The notes: generated by a model not told the origin, from the sequence alone. Shown: positions 7,519 through 17,408, counted from the first letter of the stretch. The stretch is 21,815 bases of DNA from an uncultured bacterium (GCA_937906635.1 CALCYP010000083.1:1-21815), one strand, 5' to 3'. A program made the numbers and translations.

Positions 7519-7550
7519 TTTAAGATTAATTTAAGATGGATGATTATACT
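7519..7550 (+). promoter_or_regulatory. response-regulator box and promoter of the beta-helix lipoprotein gene
   Basis: TTTAAG-ATTAA-TTTAAG (7519-7535) is a direct repeat with 11-bp periodicity, the classical form of an OmpR/PhoB-family binding site. It takes the place of the -35 box, and the -10 box TATACT (7545-7550) follows after exactly 9 bp. The leader to the ATG at 7596 is about 40 nt. The same arrangement occurs at 19245-19279 before the VTC gene. Confidence 0.7.
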
Positions 7551-7595
7551 GCTAATCGTCAAAATGAACAGTGTTTTATTTCATAATTAATAATC

Positions 7596-8972
7596 ATGAA
7601 AAAATTACCACTATTAATAACATTTGTATTTGTAATGGCTATCATATTGCAATGATGCACAAGCAATCTTACTCCTGAAAAAGTTGCTGAAATGAATGAA
7701 GATTCACAAACAATTATAAATGATCAAACAGTTAGTAATTCTCAAAAGACAACAACGAATATTACTCAAGCCAAATGAGCAATCTATTCTTCAGCAGATT
7801 TATTTACTGATAGAGATTTAAAGCAGTCTGTCGATTTAGATAATGCTAAATATTATACTGTCTCAGACGGAGAGAATATTACTATCACTGAAGAATGAGT
7901 TTATGTCCTCCAATGAACTGCTAAGAATGTAACAGTTTATGTAGAAGTAGATAAACAAGAGAAAGTTCAGATTGTGCTTGATGGAGTAAATATCACTAAT
8001 GCTGATTTCCCATGTATCTATGTAAAGCAGGCTGACAAAGTTTTTGTGACAACGACCGATAGTGAAAACACTTTAGAAGTTACTGATGAATTTGTAGATG
8101 ATGGAGAAACTAACACAAATGGCGTAATCTTTTCAAAAGATGATATCACTCTAAATTGAGTAGGAATATTGACAATCAGCTCTACAAAAAACTGAATAGT
8201 TTGAAAAGATGATTTGAAAATCACTTGATGAACTTACTACATCACAGCTGCTAAAAAAGCTATCGATGCGAATGATTCAATTAGGATTTTAGACTGAATT
8301 TTTGTATTAAATGCATGAACGGATTGACTACATGCAGAAAACAATGACGATGATAGTTTATGATATATTTATATTGGATGAGGTACATTTACTATCGAAG
8401 CTAAAGATGACTGAATCCATTGAACGAGTATAGTTCAGATTGATGATGGAGATTTTACAATTGTTTCATGAGAATGAATAGAATGAACTTATATTCAAAT
8501 AAATTGATGAAACATCAATATTTCAGCTTCAGATGATGGAATAAATGCTGCTAACAAATCTAAATCTTATGAAGTAGCTGTAGTAATAAATTGATGATAT
8601 ATAAAGATAGTTATGTGAGCTTGAGACACGGATGGAATAGATTCAAATGGTAATTTATATATCTATGGCTGAACTATAGATATTGAAGCCAGATCTCCTA
8701 CTGATTACGATTGAATGGTAATATTTGAGTGATGAAAATTGATAATTGATTGAGAAGAATATACTTATGTCCCAAATCAAATGATGTGATGAGGTGGAAT
8801 AGGCTGAATGTGATGATGAATGGAAAGATGAATAAATGGAGGGAAATTAGATATGCAAGACTGAGAGCATCCAAACTGAGAAATACCAAATTGAGGAATG
8901 AGAGGAGATAGATGATGAGAAAGGAAATGACATTGAAATTGGAATCTACAAGAAAACCAAACAAATAACTAA
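7596..8972 (+). CDS. Cthe_2159-type beta-helix (carbohydrate-binding) lipoprotein
   Basis: 458 residues under code 25, ending TAA. The signal peptide ends in lipobox LQGC with Cys21 as the lipidation site. A Ser/Thr-rich linker leads to a long right-handed beta-helix made of short repeats such as TLNGVGILTISSTKNGIVGKDD, IDANDSIRILDG and GIHGTSIVQIDDG, matching the Cthe_2159 carbohydrate-binding family. The last ~80 residues are a Gly/Met-rich tail written partly with tandem TGA codons. Family members bind acidic polysaccharide such as polygalacturonate and are displayed on the cell surface. It starts the operon-like block with the 75-residue gene and the two-component system, and shares its regulator box with the VTC operon. 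Confidence 0.9.
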
Positions 8973-8998
8973 GATTTTTATATCATAAAAAATATAAA

Positions 8999-9226
8999 AT
9001 GACGAGACTTGAAAACACAAAACTAAAAAATGCTATGCAAAATCACGATTATGTAGCTCGAAAACAGCTGACTGAAGGACAAAGTATTAATAGGAAAATA
9101 AATAATCGAGAAGACTTTGAAAATTTTATTCAAATGTATAGTATATATTTAGATACTAGAGAAAAAATGGCTAGATTATGAATTAACAAAAATGACTTAC
9201 ACGAATTTCAACAGCAAATATCATAA
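8999..9226 (+). CDS. 75-residue charged protein of unknown function
   Basis: Starts 26 bp after the lipoprotein gene and probably shares its transcript. It is polar and helical (RLENTKLKNAMQ, then EDFENFIQMYSIYLDTREKMARL), has no signal or membrane segment and matches no family I know. One in-frame TGA glycine (MARL-G-INKND) extends it 15 residues beyond the apparent standard-code stop. Confidence 0.65.
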
Positions 9227-9239
9227 GCTCACAAAATTA

Positions 9240-9356
9240 TCTCCATTTTTAAAGGAAATGCCCGAAGCTTGCTCAGCTACGCTGAGGGCGAGGGATTTTT
9301 AAAAAATCTTTTTAGCTCCACACAAACAGCCTCCTTTAAAAAGTAGGAGGATACTC
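9240..9356. repeat. cluster of small palindromes before the kinase gene
   Basis: The 162-bp gap between the 75-residue gene and the histidine kinase holds a CAGC-TAC-GCTG hairpin and CCTCCT (9330-9335) / AGGAGG (9345-9350). These are members of the dispersed palindromic family seen elsewhere in the window. They may act as partial terminators that lower kinase expression relative to the lipoprotein. Confidence 0.55.
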
Positions 9357-9388
9357 CATCAAAAACTTTATTCTAAGCACATCAAAAA

Positions 9389-10648
9389 ATGAAAAAATGA
9401 CTCAAAACATCTACAAAAATTAGTCTGAAATTCACATTATTCACTGTGACAATTGTACTACTTTTTGGAGTTTTTGCAAATGTCATATTTTTCAAAATGT
9501 GGTGGAAATCGCTGAATATCGAAGTACAAGGGGATAAATTGTCTGTAAAAGAAAAATTGTTGCAAGAGCCACCACAATTGCAAAACTGACAAAACTTCAA
9601 AAAAAATTTCGTAAACCATCTATCAATCAATATAGATTCAAAAGAATATCAAGAACTACAGGAAAATGAGATTTTTAAATGATACTGAATCAGTAAAATT
9701 GAATCTTCATACTATTATTTCAACAAAGCAAACAATATAGTGATAGTGAGAGATATCACACCGAATATTCAAGCTCAAAAAAATCTATTATTTATCTCAA
9801 TGTATTTGCTCATATTCTTTGGAATTTTATCATATATATTATCAATATATTTCGTAAAATCATCTCTAAGCAAGCTAAATGATTTAGTTGAGTATGTCAA
9901 ATCATTAAATTTAAATAATTTGGACAAAAAATTTGAAATTATTGGTCGCCAAGACGATGAGATTAATATATTAGCGAGCAAAATCAATTCCTTTACCGAT
10001 AGGATAAATCAACAAACTTTGGCATTAAAAGATTTTATCTCAAATGCATCTCATGAGCTCAAGACTCCACTTATGAGTATAAATTCGGAGATTGACTACT
10101 CTATCAAGGCCAAAAAGTACAAAGAATGAATGGAAAATGTAAAAACAGAAATTTGAAATATAAATAATCTACTAGATGAATTAGTATTGATAAGCAAATT
10201 GGATTCTGGTACAGAATTAAATAAAACAGATAAAGATGTGAGCCAAGTAGTAGAATCGGTTGTAAATATGATTGAGAAAAAGTACAAAGAAAAATGATTA
10301 AAACTGTCGATAAAATTGGACAAAGTAGAAAAAAAAGTACACAATAGTAGCTTTGAAATTATAGCAAAAAATTTGATTGAAAATGCTTTCAAATATACAG
10401 AAAAATGAAATATAAAAATTATATTGAATAAAAATGAATTTATAGTAAAAGATAGTGGAATTTGAATTAACAAAGAAAATTTGGAGAAAGTTTGGGATAG
10501 ATTTCGGCAAGAAGACAGTTCAAAGACAGACACAACAAGTTTCGGACTATGATTGTATTTAGTGAGATTATTAGTTGAAAAACATTGATGGAAGATATCA
10601 GTAGAAAGTGAAAAATGAAAATGAAGTGAATTTAAGATTACACGATAG
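9389..10648 (+). CDS. membrane sensor histidine kinase
   Basis: 419 residues under code 25, ending TAG. Transmembrane helices at ~13-36 and ~132-156 enclose an extracellular sensor loop of ~95 residues. A HAMP-like linker (~157-208) leads to the H-box NASHELKTPL with the phospho-accepting His221. The N-box NLIENAFKYT, G1 box VKDSGIGI, F-box RFRQED and G2 box FGLGLYLVRLL follow in order. The second glycines of G1 and G2 are TGA-coded, strong support for code 25. It should phosphorylate the regulator at 10876-11529, which lies 227 bp downstream across a large nested palindrome. The sensor loop resembles nothing specific, so the signal is unknown; its position next to surface-protein genes suggests an envelope or host-contact cue. 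Confidence 0.95.
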
Positions 10649-10842
10649 TCATTCTGAGTGAAACGAAGAATCTTGTGTGTATCGTCATTTCGAGGCTTTA
10701 GCTGAGAAATCCACTTCTGTGCTCCTTTTTGAAAGGAGCTGGCGAGCGAAGTGAGACTGAGGATTTTACACCTATGGATTTCTCACATTCGTTCGAAATG
10801 ACACACCAACACCTAAGATCCTTCACCTTCGTTCAGGATGAC
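10648..10842. repeat. three nested inverted repeats between kinase and regulator genes
   Basis: Outer arms: TCATTCTGAGTGAAACGAAG... (10649-10674) against 10815-10841. Middle arms: GTCATTTCGAGG...GAGAAATCCA (10684-10713) against 10775-10802. Inner arm: GCTCCTTTTTGAAAGGAGC (10721-10739). The stop codon TAG of the kinase sits at the outer edge. In RNA this would fold into one long stem, likely slowing or partly ending transcription before the regulator gene. Close relatives of both arm families occur inside the CotH coding sequence at 15681-15948. Confidence 0.85.
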
Positions 10843-10875
10843 ACAATATACATATTTACTACATAATAAAAAAGT

Positions 10876-11529
10876 ATGAAAGTCCTACTCATAGAAGACA
10901 ATAAGACTATATCAAACAATATAAAAAAATATCTCGAACTGGATGGTAATTCGGTTTTTGTCGCTGAAAATGGACTTTATGGACTCGAAGTAGCCAGAAA
11001 AAATAATTTTGATATCATCGTACTCGATCTGATGTTGCCTGGTTTGGAATGAGAAAAAGTTTGCGCTGAGATCAAGAAAGAGAAAGATATTCCTGTAATA
11101 ATGACCACAGCAAAATGACAACTGGAAGACAAATTGGAATGATTTAATGTCTGAGCTGATGATTATCTCGTAAAACCTTTTGATTTAGAGGAATTAGAAG
11201 CGAGAATCAAAGTGCTAACAAAAAGAAAGCAATGAGATAGCAAACCTATCAAAAAATGAAACATCTCTATTGACCTCCCAAATAGGAAAATTTTGAAATG
11301 AAATAAAGAAGTGAAATTAACCGTGAAAGAGTATAACATCTTGGAGTGTTTAGTAAAAAACATATGAATTCCTCTATCAAGGACAGACATTATCCAAGAA
11401 GTACGATGATGAGATTCATTATTTGATGACGATGGAAAATTGGATGTCTATATTTCTACACTCAGAAGAAAGCTTGGGAAAGATATTATCGAGACTGTGA
11501 AAGGTTTTGGGTATAGGGTGAATAAATAG
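10876..11529 (+). CDS. OmpR/PhoB-family response regulator
   Basis: 217 residues under code 25, ending TAG. Receiver domain 1-118: acidic pocket Glu7-Asp8, phospho-acceptor Asp51 in IVLDLMLPGLEG, Thr77-Thr78 switch region and Lys100 in the VKPF turn. A winged-helix DNA-binding domain fills ~120-217 (VKLTVKEYNILECLV, then DVYISTLRRKLG, ending ETVKGFGYRV), which defines the OmpR/PhoB subfamily. These bind tandem half-sites 11 bp apart. Exactly such sites (TTTAAG-N5-TTTAAG) precede the lipoprotein gene at 7596 and the VTC gene at 19214, so they are its probable targets. Partner: the kinase at 9389-10648. Confidence 0.96.
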
Positions 11530-11561
11530 GGCTCCCCTAATAAAACTTCATCCCACTACCC

Positions 11562-11582
11562 CTCTAAAAAGAGTTTTTTTTT
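11562..11582 (+). terminator. terminator after the response regulator
   Basis: A short stem CTCT-AAAA-AGAG followed by nine T residues, 33 bp after the stop codon. Confidence 0.65.
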
Positions 11583-11695
11583 ATTTCTTGATTTGTGCAC
11601 AAGAAAGTTTTTCATAAATTCAATTGATTTTTTGACGAGATTTGTTATGGTATAGTTGTCCGATATATTTTTTACATGATTATTAAGTATTTATT

Positions 11696-12004
11696 ATGAA
11701 TTGAGTTACTAGAGAAGAAAAAATGGCTGTTTCTAAATTTATAAAACTGAGATCTAAAAAGTGATGAATTATTTGTCCTGCATTATGATTTAATATAATA
11801 TTTACCGATAATAATTTTAAACATTTAACTTATAAGGATAAAAATCATAAGAGATTAACCCAAGAAATTAAAATGAGAAGTATCTGTTTTTTGTCTGTGG
11901 ACAAAATAATAAAAAAATCTTGAACATATCAAGAATATTTGTGCGAAGAGAATCCAATTATTATCAAAAAACATGGGAAAAAGAAAAAATTATGAGAAAA
12001 ATAG
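11696..12004 (+). pseudogene. 5' part of a split small gene
   Basis: 102 residues under code 25 (MNGVTREEKMAVSK...), ending TAG; an alternative start is the ATG at 11723. It reads ALGFNIIFTDNNFKHLTYKDKNHKRL and then a Lys-rich run KKHGKKKKLGEK. The overlapping frame at 11992-12171 continues with IEYIGLVAIVDGPNGKHRIRVVIKKIEG in a way that looks like the second half of one domain. The two are related by a -1 shift within an A-rich tract (GGGAAAAAGAAAAAATT). Either an indel broke the gene or a programmed -1 slip joins the halves. I do not recognise the family with confidence; it resembles small RNase-like domains found on mobile elements. No promoter convinced me. Confidence 0.6.
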
Positions 12005-12171
12005 AATATATTTGATTAGTTGCTATAGTTGACTGACCTAATTGAAAGCATAGAATAAGAGTTGTAATAAAAAAAATAGAAGGATTTTCTTATTGAGAAT
12101 ACCTTTCTATTATGCCCGCTTGGAAGATGAAATGACATCCAAATTTTATGTGATGAAAATTTGAAATTTAA
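11992..12171 (+). pseudogene. 3' part of the split small gene
   Basis: 59 residues under code 25 from an ATG that overlaps the end of the 11696-12004 frame by 13 bp, ending TAA. It begins MRKIEYIGLVAIVDGPNG and then shows a beta-rich RIRVVIKKIEGFSYGEYLSIMPAW. It could be translated separately by coupling through the overlap, but its content reads as the completion of the upstream domain. Confidence 0.55.
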
Positions 12172-12233
12172 AAAAAAGCCTGATTCCAGATCAAGCGTCC
12201 GAGAACATGGGGACGAACCCCTTCAGACTTTTT
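12172..12233 (-). ncRNA. candidate ~60-nt small RNA
   Basis: On the minus strand a promoter (TTGCAA, 16 bp, TATACT) would start RNA near 12233. The RNA begins AAAAAGTCTGAA, forms a GGGG-TTCGT-CCCC hairpin or the alternative CGTCC/GGACG pairing, and ends with GCTTGAT-CTGGA-ATCAGGC followed by seven T residues, a standard terminator. The last stem is fully paired only on this strand (a U-G pair here, a C-A mismatch on the plus strand), which argues for minus-strand transcription. It lies between convergent genes. It may alternatively be just the 3' terminator structure of the restriction gene. No known RNA family recognised. Confidence 0.5.
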
Positions 12234-12240
12234 CAATTAT

Positions 12241-12268
12241 AGTATATCCAAAAAAAAATAAATTGCAA
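12241..12268 (-). promoter_or_regulatory. promoter for the candidate small RNA
   Basis: Minus-strand TTGCAA (12268-12263), 16-bp spacer, TATACT (12246-12241), partly overlapped by a TATAAT at 12241-12236. It points away from the restriction gene, whose stop codon is 30 bp upstream, and into the structured element. Confidence 0.5.
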
Positions 12269-12297
12269 ATCTTTTTTGACAAAATTTTTTATTTCTC

Positions 12298-15060
12298 TTA
12301 TTTTACCAACTCTTGATACATTTCCATCAACTTTGCTACACATTCAGATTCAGTTATTTTTAGATTAAATCCATAAGCTTCCATTACAGCTCTATCATTA
12401 TCTTGGTGGGCTTTACGGAGTTCTTTTGGCATCGTGAGTTCTTCGTAAAGGTCAGCAAGTGAACTATCTGGATAAAGTTTTCTCGCATCAAGGATAGCCA
12501 TAGCCGTTCTTTCAATCTTTTTCTTCTGGTCGGCTGTCGGAGTAGGTCGTGGGAAGTTATTATAAACAATATCTTTTGAATATCTGTACCTCATCTCTAA
12601 TCTTCAAGCAACGGCTCTCATTCGTGCCATATGGACATTTGAAGTAAGAATTCAAAAATGATAAATTGAAGCATTAGGTGCTAATCTTACAGCATTACTA
12701 CATAAGATATCTGGTGTTTGAAATCATAATGGTATATATTTTCTTCTTTCTGAAGAAGTCTCTGGTAATATGATGTAATTAGTTGATGGCATATTTTCAA
12801 CATGAAATCTTGTTGGTTTTTCTGCAATTTTTCTCGTTCATTCGCTTTTACTTTCCAAACGAAACTTTTTTACATTTTCTACTCTTTTTAGACACTCTGG
12901 CATACTTCTTAGTTCTGTTGGCGTACAATCTCATAACCACAAACAATAGCGAACGGAATTATTGATAAACTCTTCAGATCACATTCGCCTTCTAAAATAT
13001 TTTTCGGCCTTAGGCTCTTTTTTTATAAATTCTTTCTTTTCTTCTTCTGTAAAAAGATAATTTCAATCATCAATTGGTTTATTTCATATTCATATTTCAG
13101 GGACATCACAAATTGGTTTAGACCTACTTTCAATAGCAATTAAAGGTCAATCGATAAGATATCAATTGATGTTCTTTACTTGATTTACAATTCAGTTATC
13201 AAAAATATATTGAACTTTATCTTTTATAAAACTAAATCAGACAATTACACAATGAACATGAGCTTTTAAATTTGATTCACTATCTCGCCTAAATGTTCTA
13301 TGAGCAAAATTTATTGTAATTCATTCTTCAAATAAATCTTTCCACAAAATTCAAACTTGTTCTCATTGAGTAATTGAATTTGTAGAAACAAGAGCTGTTT
13401 GAATTTTTGTTCATTTCATATAGTTTGTAGCCAATTTATACCATCAAGTAACATAATCCAAATTTCAAACATTTTTTACTCCTTTAAATATTTCATTTAG
13501 TTCTTTCTTTTGGTTTTCATCCATTAGTCTTGCACCAACAAAAGGTGGATTACCCATAATATAATCACATTCTTTATTTGAAATTACTTCGTTCCAATCA
13601 ATTCTCAAAGCGTTTCATTCTTTGATATTCGTATAAGATTTTAAAGGCAAAAAGTTGATATTTGTTCAGACTATTTCTTCTGTTTCTTTTACAGTTTGAG
13701 ATTCGGCTATCCAAAGTGCAGTTGTGGCTACTTTTACAGCAAAATCATTGATTTCTATTCCATAGAATTGGTTGATATTTACCTTGATAAGCCAACTTGG
13801 GTCCAATGAAATTTGGTCTTTTCCAAAAGCTCTTATTGCTTCATTTTCCAATCTTCTAAGTGAAAGATAAGTTTCGGTCAAAAAATTTCCACTTCCACAT
13901 GCTGGGTCAAAGAATTTCAATGATGCTAATTTTTTCTGAAAATCTACCAAAGCTGATTTTCTTTCACTATCTCTCTTGTAAGCCAAAGCTCAATCCAAAT
14001 CTTCTCTCAGCTCATCCAAAAATAGTGGGTCTATCACTTTGTGAATGTTTTCTATGGATGTGTAGTGCATACCTCATTTTCTCCTGGTTTCTGGATTTAA
14101 TGTTGATTCGAAAACAGCTCAGAAAATCGTTGGAGAAATTTCAGACCAATCAAATTTATCAGAAGCTTCATCCAGAATTAAGTCTTTTATTTCTTCTGTG
14201 AATCTAGGAATCTCAATATTTTCATTTGAGAATAATCATCAGTTTACATATGGGAATTGTGCCAATTCATCTGATAAATAGGGATCTCTATCTTGGTCTT
14301 TTGTATCAAGGATTTTGAATAATTCAATGAGAGATTTTCTCATAGCATCCAAATCATTTGAATATTTTGCTAGATAGTCATGAAACATATCTTTTTTACC
14401 AAAAATTCCTGCATCTTCAGCGTATAAACAGAATACAAGTCTGACACAGAGTTCGTTTAATGATTTATGTGATTCTTCGTTGTCCAAATCTTTGTATTGT
14501 TTTGCGAACGCATCGTAGATTTTACCTATCAATTCTCATGCTTTGAATGATATTTCTTCTTCTTTTTTGATATGTTCTGCTTTTTCATTTACTATAAAAC
14601 TTAGTCTGTAGTATTCTTTTGCTAAATTTTTTAATAAAATTTCTTCTGGTTCAGAATTTGGATTATTCATATCATAAACCAAAAAAGACTGGAAATTACA
14701 TGTAATAATCCATCTTGGTCTTTTATCATAAGGTAATTCTGCCGAATATCTTTTGGCTTGTTGAAAAGGATTTAATAAAGATCAATCTGATTGTTTTATA
14801 GCTTCTCTCAGATTTCTATTGATTCATTTCTGTTCAATGAGTACTTTGGTACTTGGAATAAATCAGTCTATAAATCAGTTTGCTTTGTCTATTTTTACAT
14901 GATCTTCAAATTCTATAAATTGAGTTGGATTTTCCACTCAAAGCACCTTACTCAACAAATCAATCCAAAAAGGCTGAGATTGTCATTTCTCATATCATTT
15001 TCATTCTCGCTCTTTTATGAAATTTTTAATTTGCTCTTTAATTAGTGAATCTGATGCCAT
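12298..15060 (-). CDS. MmeI-like single-chain restriction-modification enzyme (type IIL)
   Basis: 920 residues under code 25, ending TAA, the usual size for the family. The N-terminal nuclease has the PD-(D/E)xK pattern Asp65 in IDGFIPSTKVLIEQK with Glu76 and Lys78, the same spacing as in MmeI. A helical linker (~150-370) follows. The methyltransferase has motif I FDPACGSGNFL near residue 385 and motif IV NPPF near 502, which marks an N6-adenine methyltransferase of the gamma class. The rest (~600-830) should be the target-recognition domain, then a helical C-terminus. One protein thus methylates one strand of its site and cuts unmodified DNA some distance away. No separate methyltransferase is needed. 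The target sequence cannot be deduced by eye. Terminator-like A/T runs follow the stop. Confidence 0.93.
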
Positions 15061-15124
15061 AATTCATTTTAAGTATAAATAATATATTCTTGTAGTTTTA
15101 ATTGATATTTTTTCAAGTGATATA

Positions 15125-15161
15125 AAAAATTAGTAGACACAAAAAGCACCTACTAATTTTT
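15125..15161. terminator. terminator of the CotH operon
   Basis: AAAAATTAGTAG (15125-15136) pairs perfectly with CTACTAATTTTT (15150-15161) around a 13-nt loop. On the minus strand it lies ~25 bp past the CotH stop codon. Confidence 0.85.
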
Positions 15162-15186
15162 CGTTTAGTTTATTTACGAAGATTAA

Positions 15187-17283
15187 CTATTCTTTCTTGT
15201 TTGCTAGATAACTTTTTAATTTTTCTACTCACTGAGAATATGTACTTTCAGAGATCAATTCATTATTTTTATTGTACTTTAAGAATGCATTTGTCCATTT
15301 TGCAAAGAAATTTTCTGAGAAATCTGAATTTAATGCTATTCCTTCTATTTCTGCATATATCTCATCATACATCGCTTTAAATTTTTCATTTGCTAATAGA
15401 CGGGTCTTGAGCTCATTATCACCATTCCTATTTGATCATCAATGTCAACCTCATCACGAAAATCATTCTCATCACATTCACTCTCATCATGGGAAATGTG
15501 GCATATCTCATCATGTAAATCATGACATTTCTACTCAATTTTGGAAATCAAGTGGTGTCGACAATTCTCATCAAAAATTATTTTTTCATTGAGGTTTATC
15601 TCAGCTAGCAATCAGTCATCACATAAAATCTGACTCTCATCCTCATCATTGAAAATCTGGAAGTGCTTGCCAATTATCTTCGTCATTGTGAAGGGACGAA
15701 GTGACTGGAGAATCTTGTATATTATTTTTAGATTCTTCACCCTCGGTTCAGAACGACATAGCATCCATTCAAGGGAATCATCATTGCTCTCCAACAGGGA
15801 AGTCTGATGGCATTTGCGTATTATTTCTGTCTTTCTTAGAGGTGTTTGAATCGTCATTTCGAGGCTTTGCCGAGAAATCTATAGTAGTATCGTCTTTTAT
15901 ATTAGAAGTGGATTTCTCCTCATTCGCTTCGCTTTGAGTCGAAATGACAGATGGATTCATTCACAATCACATATTAAATCAAGACATTCAACCGAAATTA
16001 CCTCATCAGAATCCACCTCAACCGAATCAACCACCCATTCAACCAAAGGCTAAATTTTGATCCCACGTCAAAATATAAAATTTCTTTTCTCAGAGGTGAT
16101 AGTATAGATAATAATTGCTTCACATTCAGCCAAATGAATCATTATTTCCTACAAAATCATCTATTGCTAACAAAGTCAAAACAGACTCAACATCTATATA
16201 TGAATCAATTTCTGATTCAAATTCTTCATCTTCAGATTCTGAGATAAATTTCAGCAATCTAATCAATGGAGCAAAATCATAATCATTTACCCTTGTTTTT
16301 TGTGTGAAATAATCAGAATATACGGTCGGATCTTCTCATAAATATGTGAAATTTATAAAATTTCATGCTTTGTACAAGACTCAATTGTCATTTCAAAACC
16401 ATTTCTGGATATAATATTCATCTTCTGGTAATTCACTTATTACAAATAATTTTTTATCTTGACCATCTATTTTCACTGCTCAATATGATGTATCGGGAGC
16501 TGGTTGTCAAGCTTCTTGATAAAGCTCATAGCTATATGGCTCTGCCAATAATGTGGAATCAGATCACATTCATCATACACGCAATGCTATCATTTCATGT
16601 CATTGATATGTCTGATTTTCATATTTATTAAATTTAATAAATAATGGTAATTGTGAATCATAGTCTATACTATCTCCACTACTCATTCCTGGTCAAAAGC
16701 TTCATCATTCAAATGCTCAAGGGAATTGCATTCATGGTTGTCCCCCTTCGTTAAGGGGGGTAAGGGGGATTTCATTCTCTCAACTTCCAAATTTCTCCAC
16801 TTCATTTCTTTGCATTCCTCATCTCATCATATTTCCATGATATCACATCATCATTTGATTTCCACTTCAAAATTTCATCTGTTTTTTATTTCAACGATCC
16901 ATTCACTCAAAACTCTGATTAAATTCATCATTTCATCATATTCATTTTAGAGATGAATTTCATTTTAACCTAATTCAGACATCTGATATTGTCACTCAAT
17001 CTATCACTATATCTGTCTTGTACCGATCTTTCTGTGATGTATTTGCATAAGTATCAATCATATCTTTGTATTCTTCTGCTGTCATGAGAATTTGAATCTC
17101 ATGAACTTGTGTAGTATCAAAAAGATCGATTGTATTTCCAATATCAAAAAGATCTGTCGTAATTTCTCATTTATCTCAAATATTTATTGAAATCACTCTA
17201 CTTGTACCAAAATAACAAAGTACAAGCAAAAACAATATTGAAATAACTATCAAATGCCAATTCCTTTTCATAGTCAGAGACAT
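15187..17283 (-). CDS. CotH-like protein kinase with Gly-rich inserts
   Basis: 698 residues from 17283 (694 if the ATG at 17271 is used), code 25, ending TAG. A signal anchor covers residues ~8-25. The CotH fold follows: VHEIQILMTAEEYKDMI, VIDGVTISDVGIRLKGNSS, then AIDDFVGNNDSF (~373-384) and LTWDQNLAFGG (~405-414), whose Asp and Asn residues match the CotH active site. CotH proteins phosphorylate serines in surface or spore-coat proteins. Two Gly/Met-rich regions interrupt the fold (~115-205) and follow it (~414-620); the C-terminal ~75 residues are helical. Three palindromic repeats lie in frame inside these regions (16739-16770, 15853-15948, 15681-15757). It is the last gene of the VTC-DUF4956-CotH set. 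Its substrate may be the Gly-rich lipoprotein at 7596, an inference. Confidence 0.9.
15681..15757. repeat. palindromic repeat inside the CotH gene (second insert)
   Basis: Arms CGTCATTGTGAAGGGACGAA... (15681-15716) and AGATTCTTCACCCTCGG... (15730-15757) are inverted copies of the CATTCTGAG...GAAGAATCT family seen between the kinase and regulator genes. The coding frame stays open and reads a polar segment (residues ~509-535). Confidence 0.8.
15853..15948. repeat. palindromic repeat inside the CotH gene (first insert)
   Basis: GTCATTTCGAGGCTTTGC... (from 15853) pairs with ...GAGTCGAAATGAC (to 15948), with GAGAAATC / GATTTCTC inside. It is the same element as the middle arms at 10684-10802. 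It codes for residues ~444-476 (PSVISTQSEANEEK... to SAKPRNDD) without any TGA, a patch unlike the TGA-rich flanks. Confidence 0.85.
16739..16770. repeat. palindromic repeat inside the CotH gene (third insert)
   Basis: TGTCCCCCTTCGTTAAGGGG followed by GGTAAGGGGGAT, the same type as TGTCCCCCTTGTTAAGGGG at 18335-18352 between genes. In the CotH frame it reads EIPLTPLNEGG (residues ~171-181). Confidence 0.75.
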
Positions 17284-17317
17284 GGTGAAATTTTTATTAG
17301 GTAAATCATTTTCTTTC

Positions 17318-17408
17318 CCTCTTTTTAAAGAGGGGGGACCGCTTGCGGTGGGAGATTTTAAAATCCTCAGTCCCCGATAAATCGGGGCCAGCTCCTTTAA
17401 AAAGGAGC
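17318..17408. repeat. palindrome cluster between DUF4956 and CotH genes
   Basis: Three hairpins in a 140-bp gap: CCCTCTTTTTAAAGAGGGGGG (17318-17337), CCCCGATAAATCGGGG (17372-17387) and GCTCCTTTAAAAAGGAGC (17391-17408). The minus-strand operon reads straight through them. An open frame runs from them into CotH, but I treat it as repeat read-through, not coding. Confidence 0.8.

Noticed and set aside
12172..12233. tRNA gene, because of a GGGG...CCCC arm like a T-arm
   Set aside because: No acceptor stem, no anticodon arm and no TTCGA loop of the right size; a terminator-ended small RNA fits better.
15272..16950. Plus-strand His/Ser-rich frames opposite CotH
   Set aside because: They are the complement of TGA/Gly-rich codons (TCA, CAT) and carry no conserved motif.
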